Assembly: GCF_003086295.3 (NCBI RefSeq)
Contig: NC_092046.1
Location: 100,667,363-100,731,362 of the forward strand
Length of the DNA stretch: 64,000 nt
Source of the DNA: Arachis hypogaea
Lineage: Eukaryota; Streptophyta; Magnoliopsida; Fabales; Fabaceae
Reading direction: 5' to 3'
The position numbers were made by a program, and so were the translations under genes. The notes beneath the pieces were generated by a model, which did no database searches, was not told the origin of the DNA, and worked only from the letters and a program-made list of their open reading frames with translations. Of the stretch, positions 1 through 10,349 are shown one piece after another (the first letter of the stretch is position 1; each line of letters opens with the position of its first letter).

Positions 1-1107
1 TCACACTTTCTCTCTGCAAGTAAAGCCAAGCCCAATGAAGAAGATAACTGCTTCAAACTCAAGATCCAAAGGCCCATACCCAAGACTTAAAGATGCAACT
101 AGAAGATCAGAAGAGTAGTATATATAGGAGTAGCTTTGAATTATTTTGGGAGTTGGAAAATATAGGGAGCCTCTTGGCATAGAATTACTCTCTGTAATTT
201 ACTTTCTCTGCACTTCTAGTTTCATCATGTATTCTCCATCTTTGTTTTCATTTTCCAGAGCTATGAACAACTAAACCCCTTTCATTGGGTTAGGGAGCTC
301 TGTTGTAATTTGATGGATCAATACTAGTTTTCATTATTCTTCTTCTATCTTTTCTCTTGATTTTACTTGAAAGCTTTCGATCTTCATCCAATTGGGTAGT
401 TATCTTGGAAAAGAAGCTATTCAAACTTGGATCTCTTCTAAACCTTGAAAGAGGAATGAAGAGATCATGTTAGAAATGCTTTCTCATGCTAGACCAAATT
501 GGGTTTGGATGGATATGTGACTATAATCCTCTCAACACTTGATTTGGGAAATGCATGTGGTATAATCAGTGACCATACTTCATCTCTTCTCATGAGCAAT
601 TGACCAAGGAATTGGCTATTGATCAAGATTTGAGAGATTGAATTACAAGGAATTGTAATTCGATCACTTAAGATTGCCAAGGAGATCAATGAGTGTATTG
701 ATTGAGGAAGAGATAAAAATGAAATTGATCCGGAGAATGCAACATCTCCTGAGCCCAATGAACTCCCCATTTCTGATCTTACCCATTCTCTTTAATTTCT
801 GTCATTTACTTTTATGAGAAATTATCCCATTCCCATTTAAGATTCTGCAGTTTACTTTCCGTCATCTACATTCAGCTCTTTATTTCTAGCATTTACTTTT
901 CTGTTATTTACTTTCCCGCCATTTAATTTTCTGCAATTCTCAACCCAAATTCTGATTCGCTCAACTAGAAAATTCCTCTAATTAAAGTTGTTTAATCAAT
1001 CAATCCCTGTGGGATTCGACCTCACTCTATTGTGAGTTTTTACTTGACGACAAATTCGGTACACTTGCCGAAGGAAATTTGTTATGAGACAAGTTTTCCG
1101 TGCATCA
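1..1107 (+). mobile_element. LTR fragment (3' part), 3' LTR or solo LTR of an unnamed retrotransposon
   Basis: The segment is noncoding and T-rich and ends in a CA terminus (GTGCATCA) exactly where minus-strand reverse transcriptase sequence begins. The stretch around 1005-1050 (a CCTGTGGGATTCGACC block followed by TTTTTACTTGACGAC) is typical of the U5 part of plant gypsy LTRs. No primer-binding site follows the end, so it is the right end of a 3' LTR or solo LTR. The left end is outside the window, so the target duplication (expected GGAGG, 1108-1112) cannot be checked. No long open frame with recognisable domains is present. Confidence 0.6.
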
Positions 1108-1702
1108 GGAGGAGGGGTAAGGTAAACTAGAAATCACATCTACCTTTGCTGGATCTACAAAAATACCAGTATTAGAAACAACGTGTCCTAGAACAATACC
1201 TTGTTTTACCATAAAGTGACATTTTTCAAAATTTAAACTAACACACCTGTCTAATACTCTAGCTAAACTATCCAAGCAAAGGTTAAATGAATCATCATAC
1301 ACACTAAAGTCATCCATGAAAACTTCCATACAGTTTTCAAGGAGATCTGAGAAAATACTCATCATGAATCTTTGGAAAGTATCCGGTGCATTTCATAAGC
1401 CAAAAGGCATCCCCTTGTATGTATACGTTCCAAAGGGACATATAAAAGTAGTTTTCTCCTGATCTTCAAGAGCTATATGAATTTGATAATAGCCAGTGTA
1501 ACCATCTAAAAATAGTAGTGTGATTTACCTTACAAGCGATCAAGAATTTGATCAATGAATGGCAGGGGGTAGTGATCCTTGCGAGTAGCCTGGTTGAGGC
1601 ACCTGTAATCAATGCACACTCTCCAGGAATTCTGCACTCTAGTTTTTAGGAGCTCCCCATGCTCATTCTTCACTGCTGTGACCCCAGACTTCTTAGGCAC
1701 CA
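1108..1702 (-). pseudogene. Ty3/gypsy reverse transcriptase fragment, degraded
   Basis: Read on the minus strand, the segment runs through the start of the RT domain (VCIDYRCLN, then KDHYPLPFIDQILDRL) to the catalytic block MEVFMDDFSVY and on to NFEKCHFMV and GHVVSNTGIFVDPAKV. FMDD takes the place of the Y/F-x-D-D catalytic box, and the surrounding motifs are those of plant Athila/Tat-type gypsy elements. A frameshift region lies near 1520-1540 and there is an in-frame stop after MPFGL near 1395. Both ends are cut: the LTR fragment on the left and the 5' LTR of element A on the right. It is the host of both insertions and cannot encode an active enzyme. Confidence 0.85.
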
Positions 1703-3121
1703 TGATGAGCGGATAATTTATGCCCTTTTTGGCATTGTTTTTACATAGTTTTTAGTATGTTTTAGTTATTTTTTATTATATTTTTATTAGTTTTTATTCA
1801 AAAATCATATTTTTGGACTTTACTATGAGTTTGTGTATTTTTCTGTGATTTCAGGTATTTTCTGGCAGAAATTAAGGGACCTGAGCAAAAATCTGATTCA
1901 GAGGCTAAAAAAGGACTGCAGATGCTGTTGGATTCTGATCCTCCTGCACTCGAAATTGATTTTCTGGAGCTACGGAAGCCCACTTTGCGCGCTCTTAATT
2001 GCGTTGGAAAGTAGAAATCCTGAGCTTTCAAGCAATATATAATAGCCTATACTTTGCACGATATTTGATGGCTCAAACTGGCGTCCAAAACTAGCCTAAA
2101 ACATCTTGGCGTAAAACGCCCAAACTGGCACCAGAATTGGAGTTAAACGCCCAAACTGGCACCCAAGCTGGCGTTTAACTCCAGGAACAGCCTATGCACG
2201 AAAAAGCTTCAATGCTCAGCCCAAGCACACACCAAGTGGGCCCCAGAAGTGGATTTCTGCGCTATCTGCACTTAGTTACTCATTTTCTGTAAACCTAAGT
2301 TACTAGTTTAGTATAAATAGCACTTTTTACTATTGTATTCGTATCAGAGTTTTTATCTCTGGACGTTTAGTCCTTAGACCATGGAGGCTGGCCTCACGGC
2401 CATGCCTAGACCTCTTTCACTTATGTATTTTCAACGGTGGAGTTTCTACACCCCATAGATTAAGGTGTGGAGCTCTACTATTCTTCATGAATTAATGCAA
2501 TTACTACTGTTTTGTATTCAATTCACGCCTACTTCTTCTCCAAGATATACTCTCGTACTTAATTCAGTTAAGTCAGAATGAAGAGGTGACCCATGACAAT
2601 CACCCAATCTTTGTTGCTTGCTTAGCCAAGATCGCGTGCCTGACAACCACAAAGCGGTCTATATGATGTTCAACGTAGTCATTGAACGACAGCCGGAGTA
2701 TATTCTCTTGGATATCTAATACACGGACCGAGTCTGTGAGATTAGTATCTTTGTGGTATAGGCTAGAATTATTGGCAGCCATTCTGAGTAGGATCCGGGA
2801 AGGGATGACTGTGACGAGCTTCAAACCTGTGAATGTTGGGCGCAGTGACAGTGTGCAAAAGGATCAATGGATTCTATTCCGACACTAGCGGGAACCGACA
2901 GATGATTAGCCATGCGGTAGCTGTACCAGGTATTTTTCATCTGATACGAGAAATCCGACAGTTGATTAGTCGTACAGAAACCGTAGAGGACCATTTTTAC
3001 TTAGAGGATCCTACAGCTTGCCATGGAAGGAAGTAACGCATGGTTGGAAGAAGGCAATAGGAAAGCAGAGGTTCAGAAGCAACAAAGCATCTCCAGACGC
3101 TTATCTGAAATTCCCACCAAT
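1703..3121 (+). repeat. Element A 5' LTR, 3' end deleted
   Basis: It starts TGATGAGCGGATAATTTA like the other family LTRs. Degenerate palindromic units (GGCGT...ACGCC) occupy about 2080-2190, and TATAAATAG lies near 2311. Near 3121 the sequence jumps from the LTR (ATTCCCACCAATGA) to leader sequence that in F lies about 180 bases after the primer site. The LTR terminus and the tRNA-Asp primer-binding site are therefore missing, and this copy cannot be primed in the usual way. Confidence 0.75.
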
Positions 3122-4529
3122 GAAAATTTTTAAGAACGAATTCTAGAGTTTCATGAGATATGTTGAATCCTGGCTGGCTATTAAGCCATGTCTAAACTTT
3201 TGGACCAAGGTTTCCACTTATCTTTGCAAGAGCCTTTTGGTTCCCATCAATTTGGTTGTTGTATGTATTGCTATACTGAAGCTTGGCTGGCTATTTGGCC
3301 ATGTCTAATTCTATTGGACCGAAGCTTTCACTTAAAGCTTGACTGGCCATTGGCCATGTCTAATTCTTTTGGACCAAAGCTTTAGACTAACATTGCATGA
3401 TTCCTGTAATTCTTATTAAAAATTTTGTATCTCTTTATTTTCTTTATCCAAAATATTTTCAAAAAAAATACAAAAAAATTAATAAAATCATAAAAACCAA
3501 AAATATTTTGTATTTTTTGTTTGAGTCTTGTGTCAAATTTTAAGTTTGGTGTCAATTGCATGTTTTAACTTTTCTCAAAATTTTCGAAAATTCATGCATG
3601 TGTTCTTTCTTGATCTTCAAGTTGTTCTTGATGAGCGTCCTTGTTTGATCTTTACATTTTCTTGTTTTGTGTCTTTTCTTGTTTTTCATATGCACTTTTG
3701 AATTATTAGTGTCTTGCATGTTTTTTTTTTCTTAAAAATTTTCAAAAATATGTTCTTGATGTTCATCATGATCTTCAAAGTGTTCTTGGAGTTCATCTTG
3801 ACATTCAAAGTGTTCTTGCATGCATTAGTTGTTTTGATTTTAATTTCTTATGTTTTGCATCATTTAGTTGTTTTTCTCTCTTCTCATTAAAAATTAAAAA
3901 ATAAAAAAAATATCTTTTCCTTATTTTGCTCATAATTTTCGAAATTTTAGATTGATTTAGTCAAAACTTTTCAAAATTTGGTTGTTTCTTATTAGTCAAG
4001 TCAAAATTTAATTTCAAAATCCTTTTCTAACTTCTTATCTTTTCAAAATTGATTTTCAAATCTTTTTCAATTAACTACTTGACTTTTTGTTTGATTTTAA
4101 AAAGTTTTCTATTTCAATCATATCTTTTTCAAAATCACCTAACTACTTCTCTCTCTCCAATTTTCGAAAATAACTAACCCCTTTTTCAAAATTCCTTTTA
4201 ATTAACTAATTGTTTTAAATTCTAATTTTATTTTATTTTCCTTCTTAATTTCTAATTCTAACTAATAATTAAAATAAAAATAAAAATATTTTTATTTTAT
4301 TTTAAACTAATATTTGAATTCTTCTCTCTCTCATCTCTTTATATTTATTTTATTTATTTACTAACACTTCTCCTCTACTTATAATTTGAACCCTCTCCCT
4401 CTCTCTGTGTTCGAATTCTCCTTCTTCTCCCCTCTTCGTTCTATTTCTTCTATTCTTCTACTCACATAAAGGAATCTCTATACTGTGACATAGAGGATTC
4501 CTATTCTTTTCTGTTCTCTTCTTTTTCAT
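3122..4529 (+). other. Element A 5' leader, AT-rich noncoding
   Basis: It corresponds to the leader of F (8700-10349). It is low-complexity sequence with repeated TTTTTCAAAA and TTTTCGAAAA-type words and pyrimidine runs just before gag. One copy of the family motif TAAGTTTGGTGT is at 3541-3552. I see no gene. Confidence 0.7.
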
Positions 4530-5197
4530 ATGAGCAGGAACAAGGATAAGAACATTCTTGTTGAAGCTGATCCTGAACCTGAAAGGACTCTGAAGAGGAA
4601 GCTAAGAGAAGCTAAAGCACAAAACCCTGGAGAGGACCTAACAAAAATTTTCAAAAAAGAAGAAGATATGGCCGAACCCAATAACAATAGTGGAGATTCA
4701 AGGAAGGTGCTTGGTGACTTTACTGCACTAACTTCTGACTTCTATGGAAGAAGCATCTCAATTCCTGCAATTGGAGAAAACAACTTTGAGCTTAAGCCTC
4801 AATTAATTTCTCTAATGCAATAGAATTGCAAGTTTCATGGACTTCCATTAGAAGATCCTCATCAGTTTTTAGCTGAAATCTTGTTAATCTGTGACACTGT
4901 TAAGACCAATGGGGTTAATTCCGAGGTTTACAGACTTATGCTTTTCCCCTTTGCTGTAAGAGACAGAGCTAGGACATGGTTGGACTCACAACCTAAAGAA
5001 AGCCTGAACTCTTGGGAAAAGTTGGTCAATGCTTTCTTGGCCAAATTCTTTCCACCTCAAAAGTTGAGCAAGCTTAGAGTGGAAGTCCGAACCTTCAGAC
5101 AGAAGGAATGTGAATCCCTCTATGAAGCTTGGGAAAGATACAAGAAATTGATCAGAAGGTGTCCTTCCGACATGCTTTCAGAATGGAGCATCTTATG
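4530..5197 (+). pseudogene. gag: Element A gag, N-terminal part, broken
   Basis: The start ATG at 4530 (MSRNKDKNILVEADPEPERT) matches the gag starts of F and E. An in-frame TAG at 4821-4823 follows SLMQ, at a position where F and E have a glutamine codon. The frame then continues through the retrotransposon gag core (LMLFPFAVRDRARTWLDSQP, then FLAKFFPPQKLSKLR and ESLYEAWERYKKL) to about 5197, where homology to F ends abruptly at the junction with element B. The zinc-knuckle-free C-terminal half and the protease are deleted. The protein would have formed the virus-like particle; this copy cannot. Confidence 0.85.
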
Positions 5198-5222
5198 TTG
5201 AACATTTTTGATGAGCTCATTG

Positions 5223-6878
5223 TCATGGTGGCTTGTGTTTGAACTCATCCAGAAATCTCCACCAACTTTTGCAGTTCCAATATCCTCCAGGGTCCCAGAC
5301 TAGGCATGTAAAGCCTTCGAGCAAATCAAAGCAGGTTTTCAGGCTCCCGGGGTGTTGAATGTCAGAATAGATTCTAGGATCCCAAACCTTGCTTTGGTAC
5401 CCATCTTTGTCTTGATCTACATTTTTCCAGCCGGGTAGTACGGGATTTGAATTCTTACTAAGATGACCAAACATCTTCCGATACCCATTCAATCGAACTT
5501 GAAACCAATCCTTGTACCTCAAATTGAAGCGTGGAGCTTTATTGAATCTTGCATACCAGTTCTGATTGCGAGCCATTTCCCTCTTACTCTTAAAGTCGCA
5601 TAGAGCTCTAAGCTGGCCATCTATTTCAAGCAAACCATATTCAAGTGGAAAAGTAAAGATAAAGGCTAAGGATTTTACCCACTTGAAGTTTGTATTGGGC
5701 GGTAATGGCCTTGGGATAGGTGTTTCCAGTGGTTTTGCAAGCTCTACTCCCTTGTGTTCTTCTGTGAATTCCTCCACTTCTTTGTAAACTTCTTCAACTG
5801 CAACCACGTCTTGATCAAAGTCTTCGATATCTTCCTCATCACTCAAGTCATAAATTGGAGGTTGGGAAAAGTCTACCTCTGCATCATCTTTGTATTCACT
5901 TGGAAAAGATTCTTTAGTCTTAAAGAATTTACTTGCGAGTGCAAGTTCATTATTAGGAGGACTTGATTCATGATTTTCAGTACCAAGGGAACTTGCTTCT
6001 TCAGCTGTTCCATCCAGTTCTTCATAAGACACATGCTTTGGGGGTTATGCACTATCCTCCTTAGCATCAGTTGCAAATTTCTTGACGGAATTCTCCACAA
6101 TTCTGGATTCCCATGGAGGTTCAGCATCTCCTAAGTCTTCAACCAATTCTTCTTCTTCGATAATTTCGGCTTCCTCTACTTGTTCCAGCACAAAGTCATG
6201 CTCTGTACTATCCATTGGAGTTTCTAGTATCTCCTTCATGCTTCGTTCTTTTTTTAGATTGCTCACATGAAGCCATGGGGGTTCCTTGAGTGTCCGAACG
6301 TCAAGAAGCTAGTCGATTGATCGCCTGATCTAATTGGTGAAGGGTTGCATGAAATTTATTCACTGTTTCCTTGAGACGCTCCTGTGATTCTCGGGTTGAT
6401 GGATATGGACATGGTGCATATGGAAGTGGTGGTTCTTGGGAGTAATTGGATTGGAATTGGGGTGGCTAAGGGTTAGGGTCATATGGCGGTGAGTGTTGGT
6501 AGGTGGCTTGTGAGTGTGGTGGTTCATAGCTATGTTGATGAGGTGGGTTATAGGCGTATGATGGGACTTGTTGGTAACCACAAGGGGGTCCACCATATCT
6601 ATCATCTTGGTACGCACCTCGGAATGGCTCTTGACCATATTATACTGATGGAGGTTGGTTGTCACGAGAAGGTCCACCGTATCTATTGTCTTGGCATGCA
6701 TTGTAGAATGGTATTGTCCATGGTATCTTGGAAGGTGTTGTTGCCGAAAGGGTTGATTAGATCCTTGTGGCTCCTTCCATCTTTGATTGTTTTGACCTTG
6801 ATACATGTTTCTGTTATAGCTCCCATTCCTTTCAACAATATTAGAACCAAACTCAAAGCGACGGGGGTGAGAACTCAT
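5223..6878 (-). pseudogene. Element B internal ORF, uncharacterised retroelement protein, broken
   Basis: The likely start is ATG at 6878 (MSSHPRRFEFGSN). The first part (to 6360) is rich in Gln, Asn and His and ends at a frameshift. From 6266 an acidic region follows (EQVEEAEIIEEEELVEDLG), with an in-frame stop at 6045-6047. The C-terminal part (6032-5223) contains NWYARFNKAPRFNLRYKDW, VWDPGG and WWRFLDEF. I recognise no catalytic domain: there is no protease, RT or integrase, so B looks non-autonomous. Proteins of this kind occur in legume repeats, but I cannot assign a function. Element F is inserted 10 bases upstream of the ATG. Confidence 0.55.
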
Positions 6879-7263
6879 AGTAACTAATTGATGAGCGGAT
6901 AATTTATACGCTTTTTGGCATTATTTTTAGTATGTTTTTAGTAGGATCTAGTTACTTTTAGGGATGTTTTTATTAGTTTTTATGTTAAATTCACATTTAT
7001 GGACTTTACTATGAGTTTGTGTGTTTTTCTGTGATTTCAGGTATTTTCTGGCTGAAATTGAGGGACTTGAGCAAAAATCAGATTCAGAGGTAGAAGAAGG
7101 ACTGCTGATGTTGTTGGATTCTGACCTCCCTGCACTCAAAGTAGATTTTCTGGAGCTATAGAACTCAAAATGGTGCGCTTTCAATTGCGTTGGAAAGTAC
7201 ACATCCAGGGCTTTCCATCAATATATAATAGTCCATACTTTGGCCAAGTTTAGACGATGTAAA

Positions 7264-7374
7264 AGGGCGTTGAACGCCAGTTCTACGCTGCTGTCTGGAG
7301 TTAAACGCCAGAAACACGTCACAAGCCAGAGTTGAATGCCAGAAATACGTTACAAACTGGCGTTCAACTCCAAG
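7264..7374 (+). repeat. Palindromic units in F 5' LTR (U3)
   Basis: Four copies of a short inverted repeat of the form (C/G)TGG(C/A)GTTNAACGCCAG lie 115-225 bases upstream of the LTR TATA box. The first unit (GGGCGTTGAACGCCAG) is nearly perfect; the others have one arm degenerate. The same unit type forms the array upstream of ORF3. Confidence 0.85.
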
Positions 7375-7488
7375 ATTGACCTCTACACGTGTAACACTCA
7401 ATCTCAGCCCAAGCACACACCAAGTGGGCCCCGAAAGTGGATTTATGCATCAATTACTTACTTCTGTAAACCCTAGTAACTAGTTTAG

Positions 7489-7495
7489 TATAAAT
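7489..7495 (+). promoter_or_regulatory. LTR TATA box of element F
   Basis: TATAAAT lies in TTTAGTATAAATGGGAC. The same place in the 3' LTR and in A, D and E has TATAAATAG- or TATTTATA-type sequence. It is the probable promoter of the genomic RNA, which would start about 30 bases downstream. Confidence 0.65.
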
Positions 7496-8473
7496 GGGAC
7501 TTTTTACTATTGTATTTGACATCCTGGATTGTATTTTTGATCCTGTGATCTCGTTTTGGGGGCTGGCCATTCGGCCATGCCTGGACCTTTCACTTATGTA
7601 TTTTCATACGGTAGAGTTTCTACACTCCATAGATTAAGGTGTGGAGCTCTGCTGTTCCTCAAAGATTAATGCAAAGTACTACTGTTTTTCTATTCAATTC
7701 AACTTATTCCGCTTCTAAGATATTCATTCGCACTTCAACCTGAATGTGATGAACGTGACAATCATCATCATTCCCTATGAACGCGTGCCTGACAACCACT
7801 TCCGTTCTACCTTAGATTGAATGAGTATCTCTTGGATCTCTTAATCAGAATCTTCGTGGTATAAGCTAGATTGATGGCGGCATTCATGAGAGTCCGGAAA
7901 GTCTAAACCTTGTCTGTGGTATTCCGAGTAGGACTCTGGGATTGAATGACTGTGACAAACTTCAAACTCGCGAGTGCTGGGCATAGTGACAGACGCAAAA
8001 GGAGGGTGAATCCTATTCCAGTGTGATCGAGAACCTCAGATGATTAGCCGTGCTGTGACAGAGCATTTGGACCATTTTCACAAGAGGATGGGATGTAGCC
8101 ATTGACAACGGTGATGCCCTTACATAAAGCCAGCCATGGAAAGGAGTAGGATTGATTGGATGAAGACAGCAGGAAAGCAGAGGTTCAGAGGAACGAAAGC
8201 ATCTCTATGCGCTTATCTGAAATTCTCACCAATGATTTACATAAGTATTTCTATCCTTATTTATTATTTATGTTCGAAAACTCCATAACTATTTTATATC
8301 TGCCTGACTGAGATTTACAAGGTGACCATAGCTTGCTTCATACCAACAATCTCCGTGGGATCGACCCTTACTCACGTAAGGTTTATTACTTGGATGACCC
8401 AGTGCACTTGCTGGTTAGTTGTATCGAAGTTGTGAATGAAAAACCATTTATTAAGACGTGCGTACAGTGTTTC

Positions 8474-8491
8474 TGGCGCCGTTGCCTGAGA
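8474..8491 (+). other. Primer-site-like sequence inside the LTR end
   Basis: TGGCGCCGTTGCCTGAGA differs from the real site at 8516-8533 only in its last few bases and lies 42 bases upstream, inside the LTR. It recurs in the 3' LTR and, with changes, in D and E. It looks like a former primer-binding site absorbed into the LTR. Confidence 0.6.
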
Positions 8492-8515
8492 TCACAACTT
8501 CGTGCACCAAGTTTT

Positions 8516-8533
8516 TGGCGCCGTTGCCGGGGA
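8516..8533 (+). other. Primer-binding site, tRNA-Asp type (element F)
   Basis: TGGCGCCGTTGCCGGGGA begins six bases after the LTR end. It is complementary to the 3' end of plant tRNA-Asp (acceptor arm ending CGGCAACGGCGCCA, from memory), the usual primer of Athila/Tat-type gypsy elements. Confidence 0.88.
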
Positions 8534-10349
8534 ATGTTCGAGTTTGGACAACTGACGGTTCATCTTGTTGCTTAGATTGGGTAATTTTCTTCTTACTTTC
8601 AAAAAGTTTTCAAAAAAAAAATTTCAAAAATCTTTCAAAAGTTTCTCCTTTGTTTTCGAAAAAATTTTAAAATAAAAATATTTTCAAAAATATATTTTTC
8701 TTCAGAATTTTTAAGAATGAATTCTAGTGTTTCATGAAGTATGTTGAAGTCTGGCTGGCTGTAAAGCCATGTCTAATTCTTCTGGATAGGGAATGTCAGG
8801 CATGTCATGTCTGAGTTACATACTAAAGTTTGGCTGGCTATTAAGCCATGCCTGACCCTTTGATTGGAGCTTTAGTTTAAGGAGCATAAGATTCCTGGAA
8901 TTCATATTAAAAATTTTGGAATCCTTATTTTTCTTTTTCAAAATGATTTTATAATACAAAAAAAATTCATAAAATCATAAAAATAAAAAATATTTCATGT
9001 TTCTTGTTTGAGTCTTGAGTCAAGTTGAAAGTTTGGTGTCAATTGCATATTCATCTTGCATTTTTCGAAAAATTCATGCATTCATAGTGTTCTTCATGAT
9101 CTTCAAGTTGTTCTTGGTAAGTCTTCTTGTTTGATCTTGATGTTTTCATGTTTTGTGTCTTTTCTTGTTTTTCATGTGCATTTTTGCATTCATAGTGTCT
9201 AAACATGAAAGATTTCTAAGTTTGGTGTCTTGCCTGTTTTCTTTGCATTAAAAATTTTTCAAAAATATGTTCTTGATGTTCATCATGATCTTCAAAGTGT
9301 TCTTCGTGTTTATCTTGACATTCATAGCATTCTTGCATGCATTCATTGTTTTGATCTAAAAAATTTTCATGCATTGCATTATTTTCATGTTTTTCTCTCT
9401 CATCATAAAAATTCAAAAAAATCAAAAAATATCTTCCCCTTTTTTCTCTCTTAAAATTTTGAAAATTAGATTTGACTTTTTCAAAAAATTTTAAAATCTA
9501 GTTGTTTTTATGAGTCAAATCAAATTTTCAATTTAAAAATCTTATCTTTTTCAAAATCTTTTTCAAAAATCAAATCTTTTTCATTTTTCTTAGTTATTTT
9601 CGAAAATTTTAAAAATATTTTTCAAAAATCTTTTTCTTATCTTTATCTCCTAATTTTCGAAAATAACATCATCAATTAATGTTTTGATTCTAAAATTTCA
9701 AGTTTGTTACTTACTTGTTAAGAAAGATTCAAACTTTAAGTTCTAGAATCATATCTTGTGATTTCCTGTGAATCAAGTCATTAATTGTGATTTTAAAAAA
9801 AATCAAATCTTTTTCAAAACTAATTTCAATCATATCTTTTCAAAAATATCTTCTTATCTTATCTTTTTCAAAATTTGATTTTAAAATATCCTTTCTAACT
9901 TCTTATCTTCTTATCTTTTCAAAATTTGTTTAAACTAACTAACTAACTTTTTGTTTGTTTCTTATCTTTTTCAAAACTACCTAACTAACTCTCTCTCTCT
10001 CTAATTTTCGAAAATATCTTCCCTCTTTTTCAAAATTTCTTTTTAATTAACTAATTATTTTAATTTTTGATTTTAAAATTTCAAAAATTACTAACCTTTT
10101 TCAAAAACTATTTTCGAAAATCACTAACTCTTTTTCAAAAATAATTTTCGAAAATCCTTCTCTCTCATCCCCTTCTGTTTCTTTATTCATCTACTAACAT
10201 CTCTCCCTCACTCACCAAAAATCCGAACCCTCTCTCTCTCTGAGTTCAGATTTTCTCTTCTTCTTTTCTTCTACTCACACAGGGACCTCTATACTGTGGT
10301 AAAAAGGGCCCCTATTATTATTATTATTTTTCTGTTCCCTCTTTTTCAT
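8534..10349 (+). other. Element F 5' leader, AT-rich noncoding
   Basis: About 1.8 kb with runs of TTTTTCAAAA and TTTTCGAAAA. Two copies of AAGTTTGGTGTC are at 9029-9040 and 9217-9229. A CT-rich stretch (10150-10270) precedes gag. Short open frames here do not match anything I know. Confidence 0.75.

Larger units (their letters stand above)
6889..8509 (+). repeat. Element F 5' LTR
   Basis: It is 1621 bases long, two more than the 3' LTR because of a small indel at TGACTGTGACAAAC. It contains four palindromic units (7264-7374), a TATA box (7489-7495) and, near its end, a sequence resembling a second primer-binding site (8474-8491). Confidence 0.92.
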
